Source: an uncultured Faecalibaculum sp. (GTDB lineage Bacteria; Bacillota_I; Bacilli_A; Erysipelotrichales; Erysipelotrichaceae). From it: 14,752 bases of DNA. The stretch's first letter is position 1. Every line of letters starts with the position of its first letter. The stretch spans positions 1-14,752 of the forward strand of contig NZ_CAJUPA010000047.1 in NCBI RefSeq assembly GCF_910588395.1, in the 5' to 3' direction. Under the pieces are notes generated by a model that was not told the DNA's origin, made no database searches, and worked only from the letters and a program-made list of their open reading frames with translations. Both the position numbers and the translations under genes were made by a program. This document shows, piece after piece, positions 1 through 8,513 of this stretch.

Positions 1-681
1 TACTACTGTTTTCATCTATGGCAGGTGGCTGACTCAGCCATGAGATTTCGTATGTTCATGCAGCTTGTGAATTCATCTCAGAACAGGTGCTATCTATTCA
101 ATTATTAATGGGAAAATACGAATCTATACCTGCTAATGTATGTTTGAAATAAGCGAATGGTGAATGTTCTATGCCAATCAGGATGAATAATGACATAGAC
201 AAACTCATTCAAGCATGATGACAGGGAACAAACGTAGAAATAAAGCGAGGATACGGACAATGACCAGCCGTTTTCCGGGCTCCGAATCTATGAGATAGTT
301 ACCAGAAGCATTTGGAACAGATTCATAGTATTTTTTACCATATTCTGTTTATCCATAGCGTTGAAGCATAGTTGATGAGAATCTCTTCAAAGAATGTGTG
401 CAGAGTTTCAGATAATGATCTGCTTCCGGTAAATGCTCCTGGCAAATCAATATCTGAAATCTGGGATTTTTAAGGCGAAATCTATAAACACAAGGCATGG
501 AATAAAGACAAATAACTATCTGCAGCATAGCATGTTGAATCGTATGATATCTGTTACCAGGCAGTTCACTTTTTTTCATTTCAAAGGAAATCTGCATCCA
601 ATGCAGCCTTGATGCAAAGATACTGCCGGTTAAGATGGTAAAGTAATTACAGAGCCATGAGCATTCCTGCTGAACAGACTG
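1..681. other. Gene-free, AT-richer upstream region
   Basis: I see no defensible gene here. All + strand frames are broken by frequent stops, and the stretch is visibly richer in A and T than the genes that follow. On the - strand a frame without good initiation signals runs from the start of recA down to about 349. After one TAA it continues open to about 218, which could be a decayed gene, but I recognise no family. There is a perfect 7+1+7 inverted repeat at 26-40 and a 6-base one at 592-606. I found no convincing -35/-10 pair and no Bacillus-type LexA operator (CGAAC-N4-GTTCG) by eye. The recA promoter should lie in the last few hundred bases. Confidence 0.6.
26..40. repeat. Short perfect inverted repeat
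   Basis: TGGCTGA at 26-32 and TCAGCCA at 34-40 are exact inverted copies around one base. No T-run follows, so it is not a standard terminator. It could be a protein-binding site or a chance palindrome. The context to the left is outside the window. Confidence 0.3.
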
Positions 682-707
682 GAATGCATCATGATGGATG
701 ATGATTC
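682..707 (+). promoter_or_regulatory. Inverted repeat abutting the recA ribosome binding site
   Basis: GAATGCATCAT (682-692) and ATGATGATTC (698-707) pair around the loop GATGG. The pairing is imperfect by one unpaired base and one mismatch. The right arm ends directly against the GGGAGG Shine-Dalgarno at 708-713, so a hairpin in the mRNA or a bound repressor could control recA translation or transcription. It does not match the known Bacillus LexA box. This is an inference from symmetry and position only. Confidence 0.35.
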
Positions 708-718
708 GGGAGGCTGAC

Positions 719-1780
719 GTGGCAAGAAGAAAGAAACCGGAAAAACTGACTGCAGATGCCGCAGCCGGAGCAGGCAAGACGGATGAGCTCTATCAGAAAC
801 TGGTCAGGGACATCGAAGAAAAATATGGACCTGGAACACTCATTCATCTGGGGGAACTGACCGCCAGCTGTCCGCATTATTCCACCGGCATTCTCTCTCT
901 GGATGAAGCATCCGGAATCGGAGGACTGCCCAGGGGAAGAATCGTGGAAATCTACGGTCCGGAAGCAGCCGGCAAAACGCTTCTGTCTCTGCAGTGCATC
1001 GCCAGCGTGCAGAAAGAAGGAGGGCGCTGTGCGTTCATCGATGTGGAACAGGCAATGAATACCGGGTTTGCCGCCATGCTGGGCGTTGATCTGGACAACC
1101 TGGCATTTGTACAGCCGCAATCCGGGGAACAGGCACTGGATATTATGATTTCGCTGGCAGAATCGGGACTCTTCTCCCTGATTGCAGTCGATTCAGTCGC
1201 CGCTTTGCTTCCGGAGGCTGAAATCGACGGGGACATGCTGGATCTCCAGCTGGGTGCGCAGGCCCGGATGATGTCCAAAGCACTGCGCCGCTGCGGGCCT
1301 GTTCTGAATCAGATGGGAACGACTGTGATCTTCATCAATCAGCTGCGGGAGCGCATTGGCATGACTTTCGGAAATCCGGAGGTGACACCAGGCGGCAGGG
1401 CGCTGAAATTTTATGCCTCCATGCGGCTGGAAGTCCGGCGGAAAGAAACACTTCGGACTGGCAGCGAAATTACCGGCAGTACCATTTCCGTTCGGGTTAC
1501 AAAGAACAAAGTGGCTGCTCCGTTTCGGGAAGCTGAATTTGATTTGTATTTCGATTCCGGGATTTCACTGGAAAAACAGATTCTGTCCAGAGCAGTGGAA
1601 CTGGGACTCATCGGGAAAACCGGTTCATGGTATTCTCTGGATGGTGAAAAAATCGGGCAGGGAACGCAAAGTGCTGTGGAATGGCTGAGGCAGAATCCTG
1701 AACAGGCCCGTTCCCTGGAGAGTTCTGTCCGAAGGGAAATGGGACTGGACGATCAGGATCATCATGCGGAAGAAACGTGA
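719..1780 (+). CDS. recA: RecA recombinase (divergent)
   Basis: DNA-dependent ATPase that forms the filament on single-stranded DNA, performs strand exchange and, in SOS-competent bacteria, triggers LexA cleavage. The protein has 353 residues from a GTG start chosen because GGGAGG (708-713) sits 5 bases before it. An in-frame ATG at 698 would add 7 residues but has no Shine-Dalgarno. Visible motifs are Walker A GPEAAGKT (80-87), the catalytic glutamate E110 in IDVEQAMN, Walker B LIAVD (154-158), and FINQLR (205-210) with the ATP-sensing Gln208. The MFGNPE...GGRALKFYAS loop is present as TFGNPE. The RecA C-terminal domain follows, ending in an acidic tail. A basic, low-complexity N-terminal extension of about 20 residues precedes the usual first helix. 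The near-invariant DAEHALD is changed to DVEQAMN and GPESSGKT to GPEAAGKT. It heads a tight operon with the RecJ-like gene. It is either the housekeeping RecA or a divergent second copy. Confidence 0.93.
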   Translation: MARRKKPEKLTADAAAGAGKTDELYQKLVRDIEEKYGPGTLIHLGELTASCPHYSTGILSLDEASGIGGLPRGRIVEIYGPEAAGKTLLSLQCIASVQKEGGRCAFIDVEQAMNTGFAAMLGVDLDNLAFVQPQSGEQALDIMISLAESGLFSLIAVDSVAALLPEAEIDGDMLDLQLGAQARMMSKALRRCGPVLNQMGTTVIFINQLRERIGMTFGNPEVTPGGRALKFYASMRLEVRRKETLRTGSEITGSTISVRVTKNKVAAPFREAEFDLYFDSGISLEKQILSRAVELGLIGKTGSWYSLDGEKIGQGTQSAVEWLRQNPEQARSLESSVRREMGLDDQDHHAEET

Positions 1781-1818
1781 TTCCGGAAAACAGACAGGCA
1801 CTATGGAAATCTGGGATG

Positions 1819-1823
1819 GGAGG
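1819..1823 (+). promoter_or_regulatory. Shine-Dalgarno that sets the start of the RecJ-like gene
   Basis: GGAGG within GGAGGTGA lies 7 bases before the ATG at 1831. This favours that codon over the GTG at 1777, which overlaps the recA stop as GTGA, and over the ATG at 1816. A start at 1777 would add 18 residues and could be used through translational coupling. Confidence 0.7.
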
Positions 1824-1830
1824 TGAGCGG

Positions 1831-3819
1831 ATGCTGGATTCAGTTCAGTTCCTGCTGCGGAATCCGGAAATGGATTCCACTGCAGAGCTGCCGGAAAGGC
1901 TGCAGCAGGTCAGCGGAACAGGGCCGGATGAAAACGGCGGAGTTATGGAAGCAGATCAGACTGCAGCAGCCAGGTGTGCTCAGTGTCTGCTGGCAGCTGC
2001 CGGAACTGGCAAACGGGTTCTTGTATTCTGTGATCCCTCACCGGAATCTGTGCTGCTGGCAGCCATGAACATCAGAGGCCTCCAGCGTGCAGGAATTGCG
2101 GCAGACTGGCGGATTTCTGCAGAAATCAAATCCGGTACTGCCGGAATCAGTCTCCAGGATGCCCTGGAGATCGAACTGGAAGAGACCGATATTGTTCTGC
2201 TTATTCTTCCTGGAACACACGACGACAGGGCCCTGAACCATCTGCAAAACTACGGAATCACTCCGTTGACACTGACAGCAGAAGGCAAAGGACAGGACAT
2301 TGCATATCCGGCAGGAAATCTCATTCTGCAGAACTGGGAACTGCTCAGACAGCTGTATTCCGGGCAGTCACTGCGCCAGCCGGAGGATCTGCTTCCCTTT
2401 GTGTTCGCAGCGCTGCAGTCAGCCGGTGTGCCTGTTCGATCTGTTCCTGATTTTCTTACAGAAACTGGTCTGGAGTGGCTGAGTCATTCAATCATGCCCT
2501 GCTGGCGGCTGGTCAGAACCGCAGCTTCTGTTCATGATTTCTGCCGTATGCTGCTGTCCGCCATCATCGCAGGCCGGACAAACCTTGCTCTTCGATACCT
2601 GACAGAAGATGACGAACTGCAGGCTGCAGATCAGTTCAGGCAGCTGCAGGAGATGCACAAAGACCAGGAACGGATATCAGTATCCATAACCGACCAGGTC
2701 ATGAAGGGACTCATGGAAGGAACTGTCAGCCAGAATCACGGGTTTCTGGAAACAGACTGTTCTTTCCCGGATCCGGTGACAGCCATCCATCCGGCAGTCT
2801 GGCTGGCCAGAGAACTGAACCGGATCGTTCTGCTCTCAGACAGCAGTCAGACTGTTGCAGGGTTTCCGGATACCAGTCTGGCTCATGCTGCAGCCAGACT
2901 GCTCGGCCGGAATGGGCATGGCATTCGTTTGTGTGCAGAGGGCAGATGTCTTGTGATTCACAGAACCGGACAGGATCAGCCCGGAAGCGTTCTGATGCAG
3001 GCTGGCATCCATCTGGATCACAGCCTTCCTGTTCCGGAAACCATCATTGATCTGGAAATCGGACAGGATGAGCTGATCAGCGAATCCTGGGATGAAATCC
3101 GGGAACTGGCACCGTTTGGGATCGGCAACCCAGAACCTCTCTTTCTGTGCCGCAACCTGAAAATACAGGATCTGCACCGTAGTCAGGAAGATCCGGAGAA
3201 TCTGGATGCCGTGTTTTCGCTTTCTGACTATGAAGGAGAAACGATACAGGCAACAGGCACCGGACTGGGAGACTTTGAGGACATTCTTCCGGCAGGAATC
3301 ACTGTCAGTGCTGTCTGCCGTCTTGATGTCTGTCAGCAGGGAGAGGACCGCAGTCTGATTCTTCGACTGAAACATCTGATATGGGAACCGGTTTATGCTC
3401 CCGGAAGTTCCATAGATGAGGATGATCTGTATATCAATGGACTGGTGACCATTCCGGAAATCCTGGAAGAATATGGAGCAGAAGCAGGAGTGCTTGTTCC
3501 CACCGCAGCCGAGCTCAATCGGGTCCATCGCATTTTGCGGGAAATGATTCCAGAACATGGCTGGGCAGCTACAGATCTGACTCTTCTTACACCGGCAGTG
3601 GCTACACGGACAGGACAGGAGCTGACTCCATTCAAGCTCTCCCGATGTCTCGAAATCCTGCAGGAAGCAGGTGTGCTGCGCTGTTACCGTCCGTCCGGTA
3701 CCCGGCTGTTTCTGCGGATTCCGGAGGAAACCGGTCCTGTGATGCGGCTGGGGCAGACAGCAGCCTATCGGAAAATGATTGCCCAGCTGCAGCCTGCAGA
3801 GGATACTGGACGGTTGTGA
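1831..3819 (+). CDS. RecJ-like protein lacking the DHH catalytic motifs
   Basis: 662 residues. The RecJ family is recognised from LAPFGIGNPEP (426-436), the opening LLRNPEMDSTAELPE typical of RecJ N-termini, an AGRTNLALRYLTEDDE-type stretch as in the RecJ core, and a C-terminal part (about 525-650) like the extension of Bacillota RecJ. Active RecJ is a Mn-dependent 5'-3' single-strand exonuclease. Here the metal ligands are missing. DYDVDG is replaced by D68-P-S-P-E-S. The VDCG segment reads ILPG with Leu126 in place of Asp. TDHH is replaced by T149-A-E-G. The DHHA1 motif GGHxxAAG is GSVLMQAG (385-392). The reading frame is intact with normal codon use, so this looks like a maintained protein that lost nuclease activity, not a pseudogene. 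It lies 50 bases after recA and 19 before the next gene, which suggests a role in end processing or RecA loading, perhaps as a DNA-binding scaffold. The genuine recJ would have to be elsewhere in the genome. Confidence 0.82.
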   Translation: MLDSVQFLLRNPEMDSTAELPERLQQVSGTGPDENGGVMEADQTAAARCAQCLLAAAGTGKRVLVFCDPSPESVLLAAMNIRGLQRAGIAADWRISAEIKSGTAGISLQDALEIELEETDIVLLILPGTHDDRALNHLQNYGITPLTLTAEGKGQDIAYPAGNLILQNWELLRQLYSGQSLRQPEDLLPFVFAALQSAGVPVRSVPDFLTETGLEWLSHSIMPCWRLVRTAASVHDFCRMLLSAIIAGRTNLALRYLTEDDELQAADQFRQLQEMHKDQERISVSITDQVMKGLMEGTVSQNHGFLETDCSFPDPVTAIHPAVWLARELNRIVLLSDSSQTVAGFPDTSLAHAAARLLGRNGHGIRLCAEGRCLVIHRTGQDQPGSVLMQAGIHLDHSLPVPETIIDLEIGQDELISESWDEIRELAPFGIGNPEPLFLCRNLKIQDLHRSQEDPENLDAVFSLSDYEGETIQATGTGLGDFEDILPAGITVSAVCRLDVCQQGEDRSLILRLKHLIWEPVYAPGSSIDEDDLYINGLVTIPEILEEYGAEAGVLVPTAAELNRVHRILREMIPEHGWAATDLTLLTPAVATRTGQELTPFKLSRCLEILQEAGVLRCYRPSGTRLFLRIPEETGPVMRLGQTAAYRKMIAQLQPAEDTGRL

Positions 3820-3838
3820 ACAATTGGAGAAAGTGACA

Positions 3839-4918
3839 ATGAATACAGATACAACAAAGGTTACAGAACAGGCATCAGACGGATGCAGCGGGATTCCGGA
3901 AGGCAGCTATCCTCCGGGATACAGCCGGAGGGACATTCAGGAGCAGGGTGTGAATCTGGAAGACTATGTACGGATTTATGAAGATCCGTACCGAGGACAG
4001 CAGCAGTATCTGCCGTATCAGTTCCGCCTGGCGTGGCTTCGTAATACCTATCCGCAGGGCATTATCCGGCAGCTGGAACCTGAAATGCTGGCGGAAGGGC
4101 GGCAGCTGATCGGCGGGATGGAATTCTTCAGAAATCCGGAGGATACCATCGGCGAGCGGGTCTACTGTCAGGTTAGCCGGGATGAAACTGGACCGGAACT
4201 GGATACCAGGGATCTGTTCGAAGTCCTCAGGCAGAAACTGATCAATGCTCTGACAATCGGCCTTGGCTTCAGTCTGCCGGTTCTTTCCACAAGAGAACTG
4301 CAGGATCAGCAGAAGCAGCGTGAAGAGAAAGGAACCGAAGAAGACCCCAGGCTGAAGCTGGAAGCACTCCAGGATGAACTGGTATCCCTTCACAGTCAGC
4401 TGGAGTTTGCCCGGGAAGTCAAGGCAAAGCAGGACCTGGAAATCAGGGATCTGCACTATGCACTCAACCGGCTGGAGCATCAGCAGGAGAACAGACAGAA
4501 AGCAGTCCTGAAACTGAATCGTTCGGAATCGGCCATTCAGACAGCAGCGGACGAATACCGCCCGGATCAGGTGGCATTTGTCCGGAAAGCTGCAGACGGC
4601 AGTCTCAGATGGGTCAACCAGGAAGGGGGACGGATCAGTACCCCGGTACTGAATTCCGTCGAAGAAGCATGGGATGCACAGATTCCGCTGAAAAAAGGCG
4701 TGATGATTTCTGTGCGTGAGCGGCTGGAACAGGCAGCAGATTCCGAGGATGGCGCTCTTCTTCTCAGGACCTGGCTGAACAGAACACAGAAAATCAGCAG
4801 CAAAGCACAGTTTCCGGGCATCTGTGCTGTCCGGTATCTGTATTATCATGGAGAGCTGAACGAGCTGTGCAGAAAGCTGGGCCTTGATCCCTGGCCTGTT
4901 CCGGACTCGGCAGCGTAA
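3839..4918 (+). CDS. Unrecognised coiled-coil protein, possible Rad52/Sak-like N-terminal domain
   Basis: 359 residues from the ATG at 3839, with GGAGAAAG about 6-13 bases upstream. An ATG at 3779 would overlap the RecJ-like gene and is less likely. Residues 57-72 (YLPYQFRLAWLRNTYP), a central beta-rich stretch, and an ETxAxGRAL-like segment near 125-145 ending ALTIGLGF follow the pattern of Rad52-fold single-strand annealing or Sak-type phage proteins (YLPVxxRxxWFRexhP ... AigRALxxxG). This is weak, by-eye similarity. Residues 151-222 are highly charged, with heptad-like spacing expected of a coiled coil. The C-terminal part (about 240-355) includes FVRKAADGSLRWVNQEGG and PGICAVRYLYYHGELNELC and matches nothing I know. 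No signal peptide or membrane segment is seen. It lies 19 bases after the RecJ-like gene and 27 before addA, so it is probably cotranscribed and acts in recombination. It could also be a regulator or an adaptor of AddA. Confidence 0.75.
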   Translation: MNTDTTKVTEQASDGCSGIPEGSYPPGYSRRDIQEQGVNLEDYVRIYEDPYRGQQQYLPYQFRLAWLRNTYPQGIIRQLEPEMLAEGRQLIGGMEFFRNPEDTIGERVYCQVSRDETGPELDTRDLFEVLRQKLINALTIGLGFSLPVLSTRELQDQQKQREEKGTEEDPRLKLEALQDELVSLHSQLEFAREVKAKQDLEIRDLHYALNRLEHQQENRQKAVLKLNRSESAIQTAADEYRPDQVAFVRKAADGSLRWVNQEGGRISTPVLNSVEEAWDAQIPLKKGVMISVRERLEQAADSEDGALLLRTWLNRTQKISSKAQFPGICAVRYLYYHGELNELCRKLGLDPWPVPDSAA

Positions 4919-4945
4919 TCGGACAGCAGGAAAGGGAAATCAGGT

Positions 4946-7900
4946 ATGCCACTTACAGCCAGTCAGCAGCTTGCGGTCACCACAGAAGGAACATCCATAC
5001 TCCTCAATGCAGGAGCGGGATCCGGGAAAACACATGTATTGACGGAGCGGGTTGTCAGAATGCTCTCAGACGGACGCGTCCAGTCCGGAGAGGTTCTGGT
5101 TCTTACCTTTACCAAAGCTGCAGCACAGGAGATGAAGAACCGTATTTCAGCCAAAATGCAGACACTTCTGGAACAGGCAGAAGCCAGGCTCTCTGTTTCA
5201 GAGGACGATCCTTCGCTGGAGAAGGAAGTTGCATTTCTCCGGAAGCAGCTGGTCATGCTGCCGTCTGCCTCCATTCAGACCATAGATTCTTTCTGCAATG
5301 ATGTGGTCCGTCAGAATCATGCTCTGGCCGGACTGCCGGCGAATATTCTGATGATTCAGGATCTGAATCAGGCCAGGATGAAGAACGATGTACTGGACCA
5401 GATCATAAGCGAAGCCCTGCAGAAAGATCAGGAAACCATATCTGATGTTCTTCGTACATATGGCGGTGTCCGGAAAACGAAAAGCGAGATTCGCCGGCTG
5501 TCTGAAAAACTGGCCTCTTTTGATGACAGAGATCTCTGGATCCAGACTGCACTCTCAGGCTGGAATGAGGAAAATATTGTCACAGCCGCAATGGAGTCCA
5601 TACAGAACATCCTGCTCAGGGAATTGAGGAAGCTGGAAGAGAATGCGGATTTTCTGGCGCAGGATCCGGAACAGAAGCCCAAATCCGTGGCGTATCTGCT
5701 GAATATGGAAAAACAGGCAGCCGGGCTGATCCACCGGCTGGAATCTGCGGGACTGCAGGAACTGACTTCTCATGACTTTGCCTTTCTGCAGAAAACCAGT
5801 GCCCGGATTGTGGACACCGGTTCGCAGACACAGGCAAAAAAACTGTTTGCTGACGCCAAAAGCACGCTGAAGGAATTTACAGAGATCCAGACTGTGCTGG
5901 AGGAACAGATCCGGCGGATGCAGGTCATGAAGCCGGTTGTAGAAACCACCATCCGGCTGACTGGTCTGTTTGACCAGCGGTATGGTGATCTGAAGAAAGC
6001 CCGGGGATTGATGGATTTTGCCGACCTGGAATCCTATGCTCTGCAGATCCTCAGTATCCCTATGATTTCCGACCAGTACCGCAAGCTCTACAAGCATGTT
6101 TTTGTGGATGAGTATCAGGATACCAATCCTGTGCAGGAAAAAATCATATCCCGTGTTGCAGGGGACCACAACCTGTTCTGTGTTGGCGATATGAAACAGT
6201 CCATCTACCGCTTCCGGAGTGCAGATCCGCTGCTGTTCAGACACAGGAGTGAACGCTATCTGCGAAACACACAGGAGGGGATCGTCATCAACCTGGCTCA
6301 GAATTTCCGGTCATCCACCAACGTTCTGAATTGCTGTGATGACATTTTTTCTCATCTTGCGACAACCTCCCGCGAACTGGAATATGGGGAAGGTGACCGT
6401 CTGCAGGTGGGAAGAACAGTGATGGGACCGGTTCAGGAAACCATGCTGATAACCTGTACAAAAGAAGAGCTGGAAGCGCAGGACAACAGCGGTTTTCTGG
6501 AGAGTGAAGCCATAGCAGGGTACATTCTGAAGCGGATGAAACAGGATATATTTGATCCGGAGCTGAATGACGGAAATGGCGGGATGCGTCCATGCCGCTG
6601 GTCAGACATCGCTGTTATAGGCAGAAAACGTACAGAGTTCCTGAACAGTCTGGTACAGGTTTTCAGCTCTGCAAAGATTCCCTATTCTCTGGATAAGTCA
6701 GGGCCGCTTCTGAAAACGCTGGAAGCCCGGATGCTCATTCAGATTCTGGGTCTGGCTGCCGGATTTGAAGATGATTTTGCGATTCTGAATATGCTCCGCA
6801 ATGGCTTTTTCGGATTTACCGATGAAGATATGACCAGCCTTGCATGCGTCTCCGGGAAAAGGTATATAGACAGGATTCAAGTCTGTTCAGAAACTCCGGA
6901 AACTGAACTGGGAAACAAATGCCGGCAAATCACGAGGTTTATCAGTGATCTGAAAAGACTGGATGACAGTTCGCCGCTGTCAGATGCCATCAGCTGGGCC
7001 GCTGACCAGATCGGATTCAGGACCTGGTGTGCTTCTTTGCCGGATGGATTGCAGCGCCTGGCAAATCTGGACCTCATTCTGAAGATGGCTTCGGATTTTC
7101 AGCGGGACGGAAGAAACCGGCTTCATGCTTTTGTGCGGGGGCTGAACAGTCTGGACCCGGATCTGGATTCCATACCATCTGCCAAAACTCCTGCCGGAAA
7201 GGACTGTTTGCTCCTGACAACCATTCACGGATCAAAAGGCATGCAGTATCCCATTGTTATCATCCCCTTCGCCGGAAAGAACATTCAGGGATCCTCCGGT
7301 ATCCTGGATTCCAGACTGGATGTTGCCCATGACATCAGCAATCCGGAAAAACATGCAGCTGCTTTGCCATACCTGGATCCGAAGCTGGGGTTGAAAGGGT
7401 CTATTTTCCTGGACGACCTGATCAAAGCTGAAAACCGGAATAAATCGCTGGAGGAGGAGCGCCGTCTGCTGTATGTGGCTATGACACGTGCGCAGGAAGA
7501 GCTGGTGATAACAGGGCAGAAACCGGAGGACGGAAAGTCAGCTTCCTCCCTGATGGGCTGGATCCTTGACGCCCTGAACAGTTGTCCTGATCATCGGGGA
7601 GCCTGGAGGGAACAGAGCATGATGGACTATGCCGGGTATCTGGAAACAGGCAGTCAGCCTGCAGCAGTAGTTCCATATCAGCCTCTGAAAGCCGATCCGG
7701 ACCAGTTCGAACCGGAGGAAGAAATGACTGTGTTGCGGGACCGGTATCCGGTTCCCATTGCGGTTGGTGCTTCCAAAGCCGCAGCCAGTCTCAAGGGAAC
7801 CGCACAGAAGGAGAGCAGTCCCTTCCGCGTTGTACGTAATGAAGAACAGCTTGACGAGGATACAGATCATCAGGAAGCAGCCCAGCGGGGGATCCGGCTC

Positions 7901-8443
7901 CATGCGCTGATGGAACAGATAGAATTTTCCAGAATCCAGGACCCGGGGTATCTCGAGAATAAAATGGTGGATATGTTTGGCGAAAACAGGGAGGTTGCAG
8001 ACCCGGAAAAACTCCGCCTGCTGTTCAGACAGCCTGAAGCGCAAACCATATTGCAGGCAGATGCGGTGATCCGGGAAAAAGCCGGCAGTCTCCTCCTTCC
8101 ATACTCCAGACTTGATTCCGAATATAAAGGGGATCTGAAAACCCGAATTCAGGCGATCATGGACCTGGTAGTCCGAAAAGATGGAAAATGGTATTTGTAT
8201 GATTACAAATCGGATGTCATCGGCGGAAAGCCGGGATCAGCGGGGGTTGAGAAAAAACTGGCAGAACGCATTGAGCATCACCGGATCCAGATGGAACTCT
8301 ATCGTCAGGTTTTGCTGGATAATTTTGATATTGATATAGAGGCGAGCTGGCTGATTTTCACGGATGTTCCATGCTTTGCACAGGTGTACAGCAGACAGAA
8401 TACCGCTTTCCTGACACAGCTGGATGAACACGGACAGAAATAG
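4946..8443 (+). CDS. addA: AddA (RexA) helicase-nuclease subunit
   Basis: 1165 residues, close to the usual length of about 1200. AddA is the 3'-5' superfamily 1A helicase and nuclease of the AddAB complex, which resects double-strand breaks up to a Chi site and hands 3' single strands to RecA. All UvrD-type motifs are visible: Q motif TASQQLAV (4-11), Walker A AGAGSGKT (22-29), motif Ia LTFTKAAAQEM, Walker B VDEYQD (387-392), motif III GDMKQSIYRFR, motif IV NFRSS, motif V LLTTIHGSKGMQYP (756-769) and motif VI LLYVAMTRAQEEL with Arg848. The C-terminal RecB-type nuclease is intact, with RGIRLHALME, then IMD1073 and YD1086YK1088SD carrying the catalytic Asp, Asp and Lys. A weak Shine-Dalgarno, AAAGGG, lies 9 bases upstream. 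It is the last gene of the recA run and ends one base before a strong hairpin terminator. Confidence 0.95.
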   Translation: MPLTASQQLAVTTEGTSILLNAGAGSGKTHVLTERVVRMLSDGRVQSGEVLVLTFTKAAAQEMKNRISAKMQTLLEQAEARLSVSEDDPSLEKEVAFLRKQLVMLPSASIQTIDSFCNDVVRQNHALAGLPANILMIQDLNQARMKNDVLDQIISEALQKDQETISDVLRTYGGVRKTKSEIRRLSEKLASFDDRDLWIQTALSGWNEENIVTAAMESIQNILLRELRKLEENADFLAQDPEQKPKSVAYLLNMEKQAAGLIHRLESAGLQELTSHDFAFLQKTSARIVDTGSQTQAKKLFADAKSTLKEFTEIQTVLEEQIRRMQVMKPVVETTIRLTGLFDQRYGDLKKARGLMDFADLESYALQILSIPMISDQYRKLYKHVFVDEYQDTNPVQEKIISRVAGDHNLFCVGDMKQSIYRFRSADPLLFRHRSERYLRNTQEGIVINLAQNFRSSTNVLNCCDDIFSHLATTSRELEYGEGDRLQVGRTVMGPVQETMLITCTKEELEAQDNSGFLESEAIAGYILKRMKQDIFDPELNDGNGGMRPCRWSDIAVIGRKRTEFLNSLVQVFSSAKIPYSLDKSGPLLKTLEARMLIQILGLAAGFEDDFAILNMLRNGFFGFTDEDMTSLACVSGKRYIDRIQVCSETPETELGNKCRQITRFISDLKRLDDSSPLSDAISWAADQIGFRTWCASLPDGLQRLANLDLILKMASDFQRDGRNRLHAFVRGLNSLDPDLDSIPSAKTPAGKDCLLLTTIHGSKGMQYPIVIIPFAGKNIQGSSGILDSRLDVAHDISNPEKHAAALPYLDPKLGLKGSIFLDDLIKAENRNKSLEEERRLLYVAMTRAQEELVITGQKPEDGKSASSLMGWILDALNSCPDHRGAWREQSMMDYAGYLETGSQPAAVVPYQPLKADPDQFEPEEEMTVLRDRYPVPIAVGASKAAASLKGTAQKESSPFRVVRNEEQLDEDTDHQEAAQRGIRLHALMEQIEFSRIQDPGYLENKMVDMFGENREVADPEKLRLLFRQPEAQTILQADAVIREKAGSLLLPYSRLDSEYKGDLKTRIQAIMDLVVRKDGKWYLYDYKSDVIGGKPGSAGVEKKLAERIEHHRIQMELYRQVLLDNFDIDIEASWLIFTDVPCFAQVYSRQNTAFLTQLDEHGQK

Positions 8444-8485
8444 AACGCGGAGGAACTGTTATCAGTTCCTCCGCGTTGTTCTTTG
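8444..8485. terminator. Bidirectional rho-independent terminator between addA and addB
   Basis: A perfect 15-base-pair stem, AACGCGGAGGAACTG (8444-8458) and its complement (8463-8477), encloses the 4-base loop TTAT. On the + strand it is followed by the U-rich GTTCTTT. On the - strand the stem ends in GTT followed by CTATTTCT, a weaker U-tract. It starts directly after the addA stop and lies about 30 bases beyond the addB stop, so it can end transcription from both convergent genes. Confidence 0.9.
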
Positions 8486-8513
8486 CGGGAATCATTCAGA
8501 TGGTGGATGCAGA

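Noticed and set aside
349..777. 142-codon open frame on the - strand
   Set aside because: It overlaps the start of recA in antisense, has no ribosome site and no recognisable family. I keep only the lower part as a weak hint of a relic.
1777..1830. GTG at 1777 as the start of the RecJ-like gene
   Set aside because: It overlaps the recA stop as GTGA, but the ATG at 1831 has a near-perfect GGAGGTGA and begins the part that matches RecJ N-termini.
2836..3558. 240-codon open frame on the - strand within the RecJ-like gene
   Set aside because: Shadow of the + gene. The + frame shows RecJ motifs; this one shows none.
3875..4849. 324-codon open frame on the - strand opposite the unknown gene
   Set aside because: It lies inside 3839-4918, has no Shine-Dalgarno and an unnatural composition (many Cys, Phe, Gln), and the + frame has operon spacing and plausible domains.
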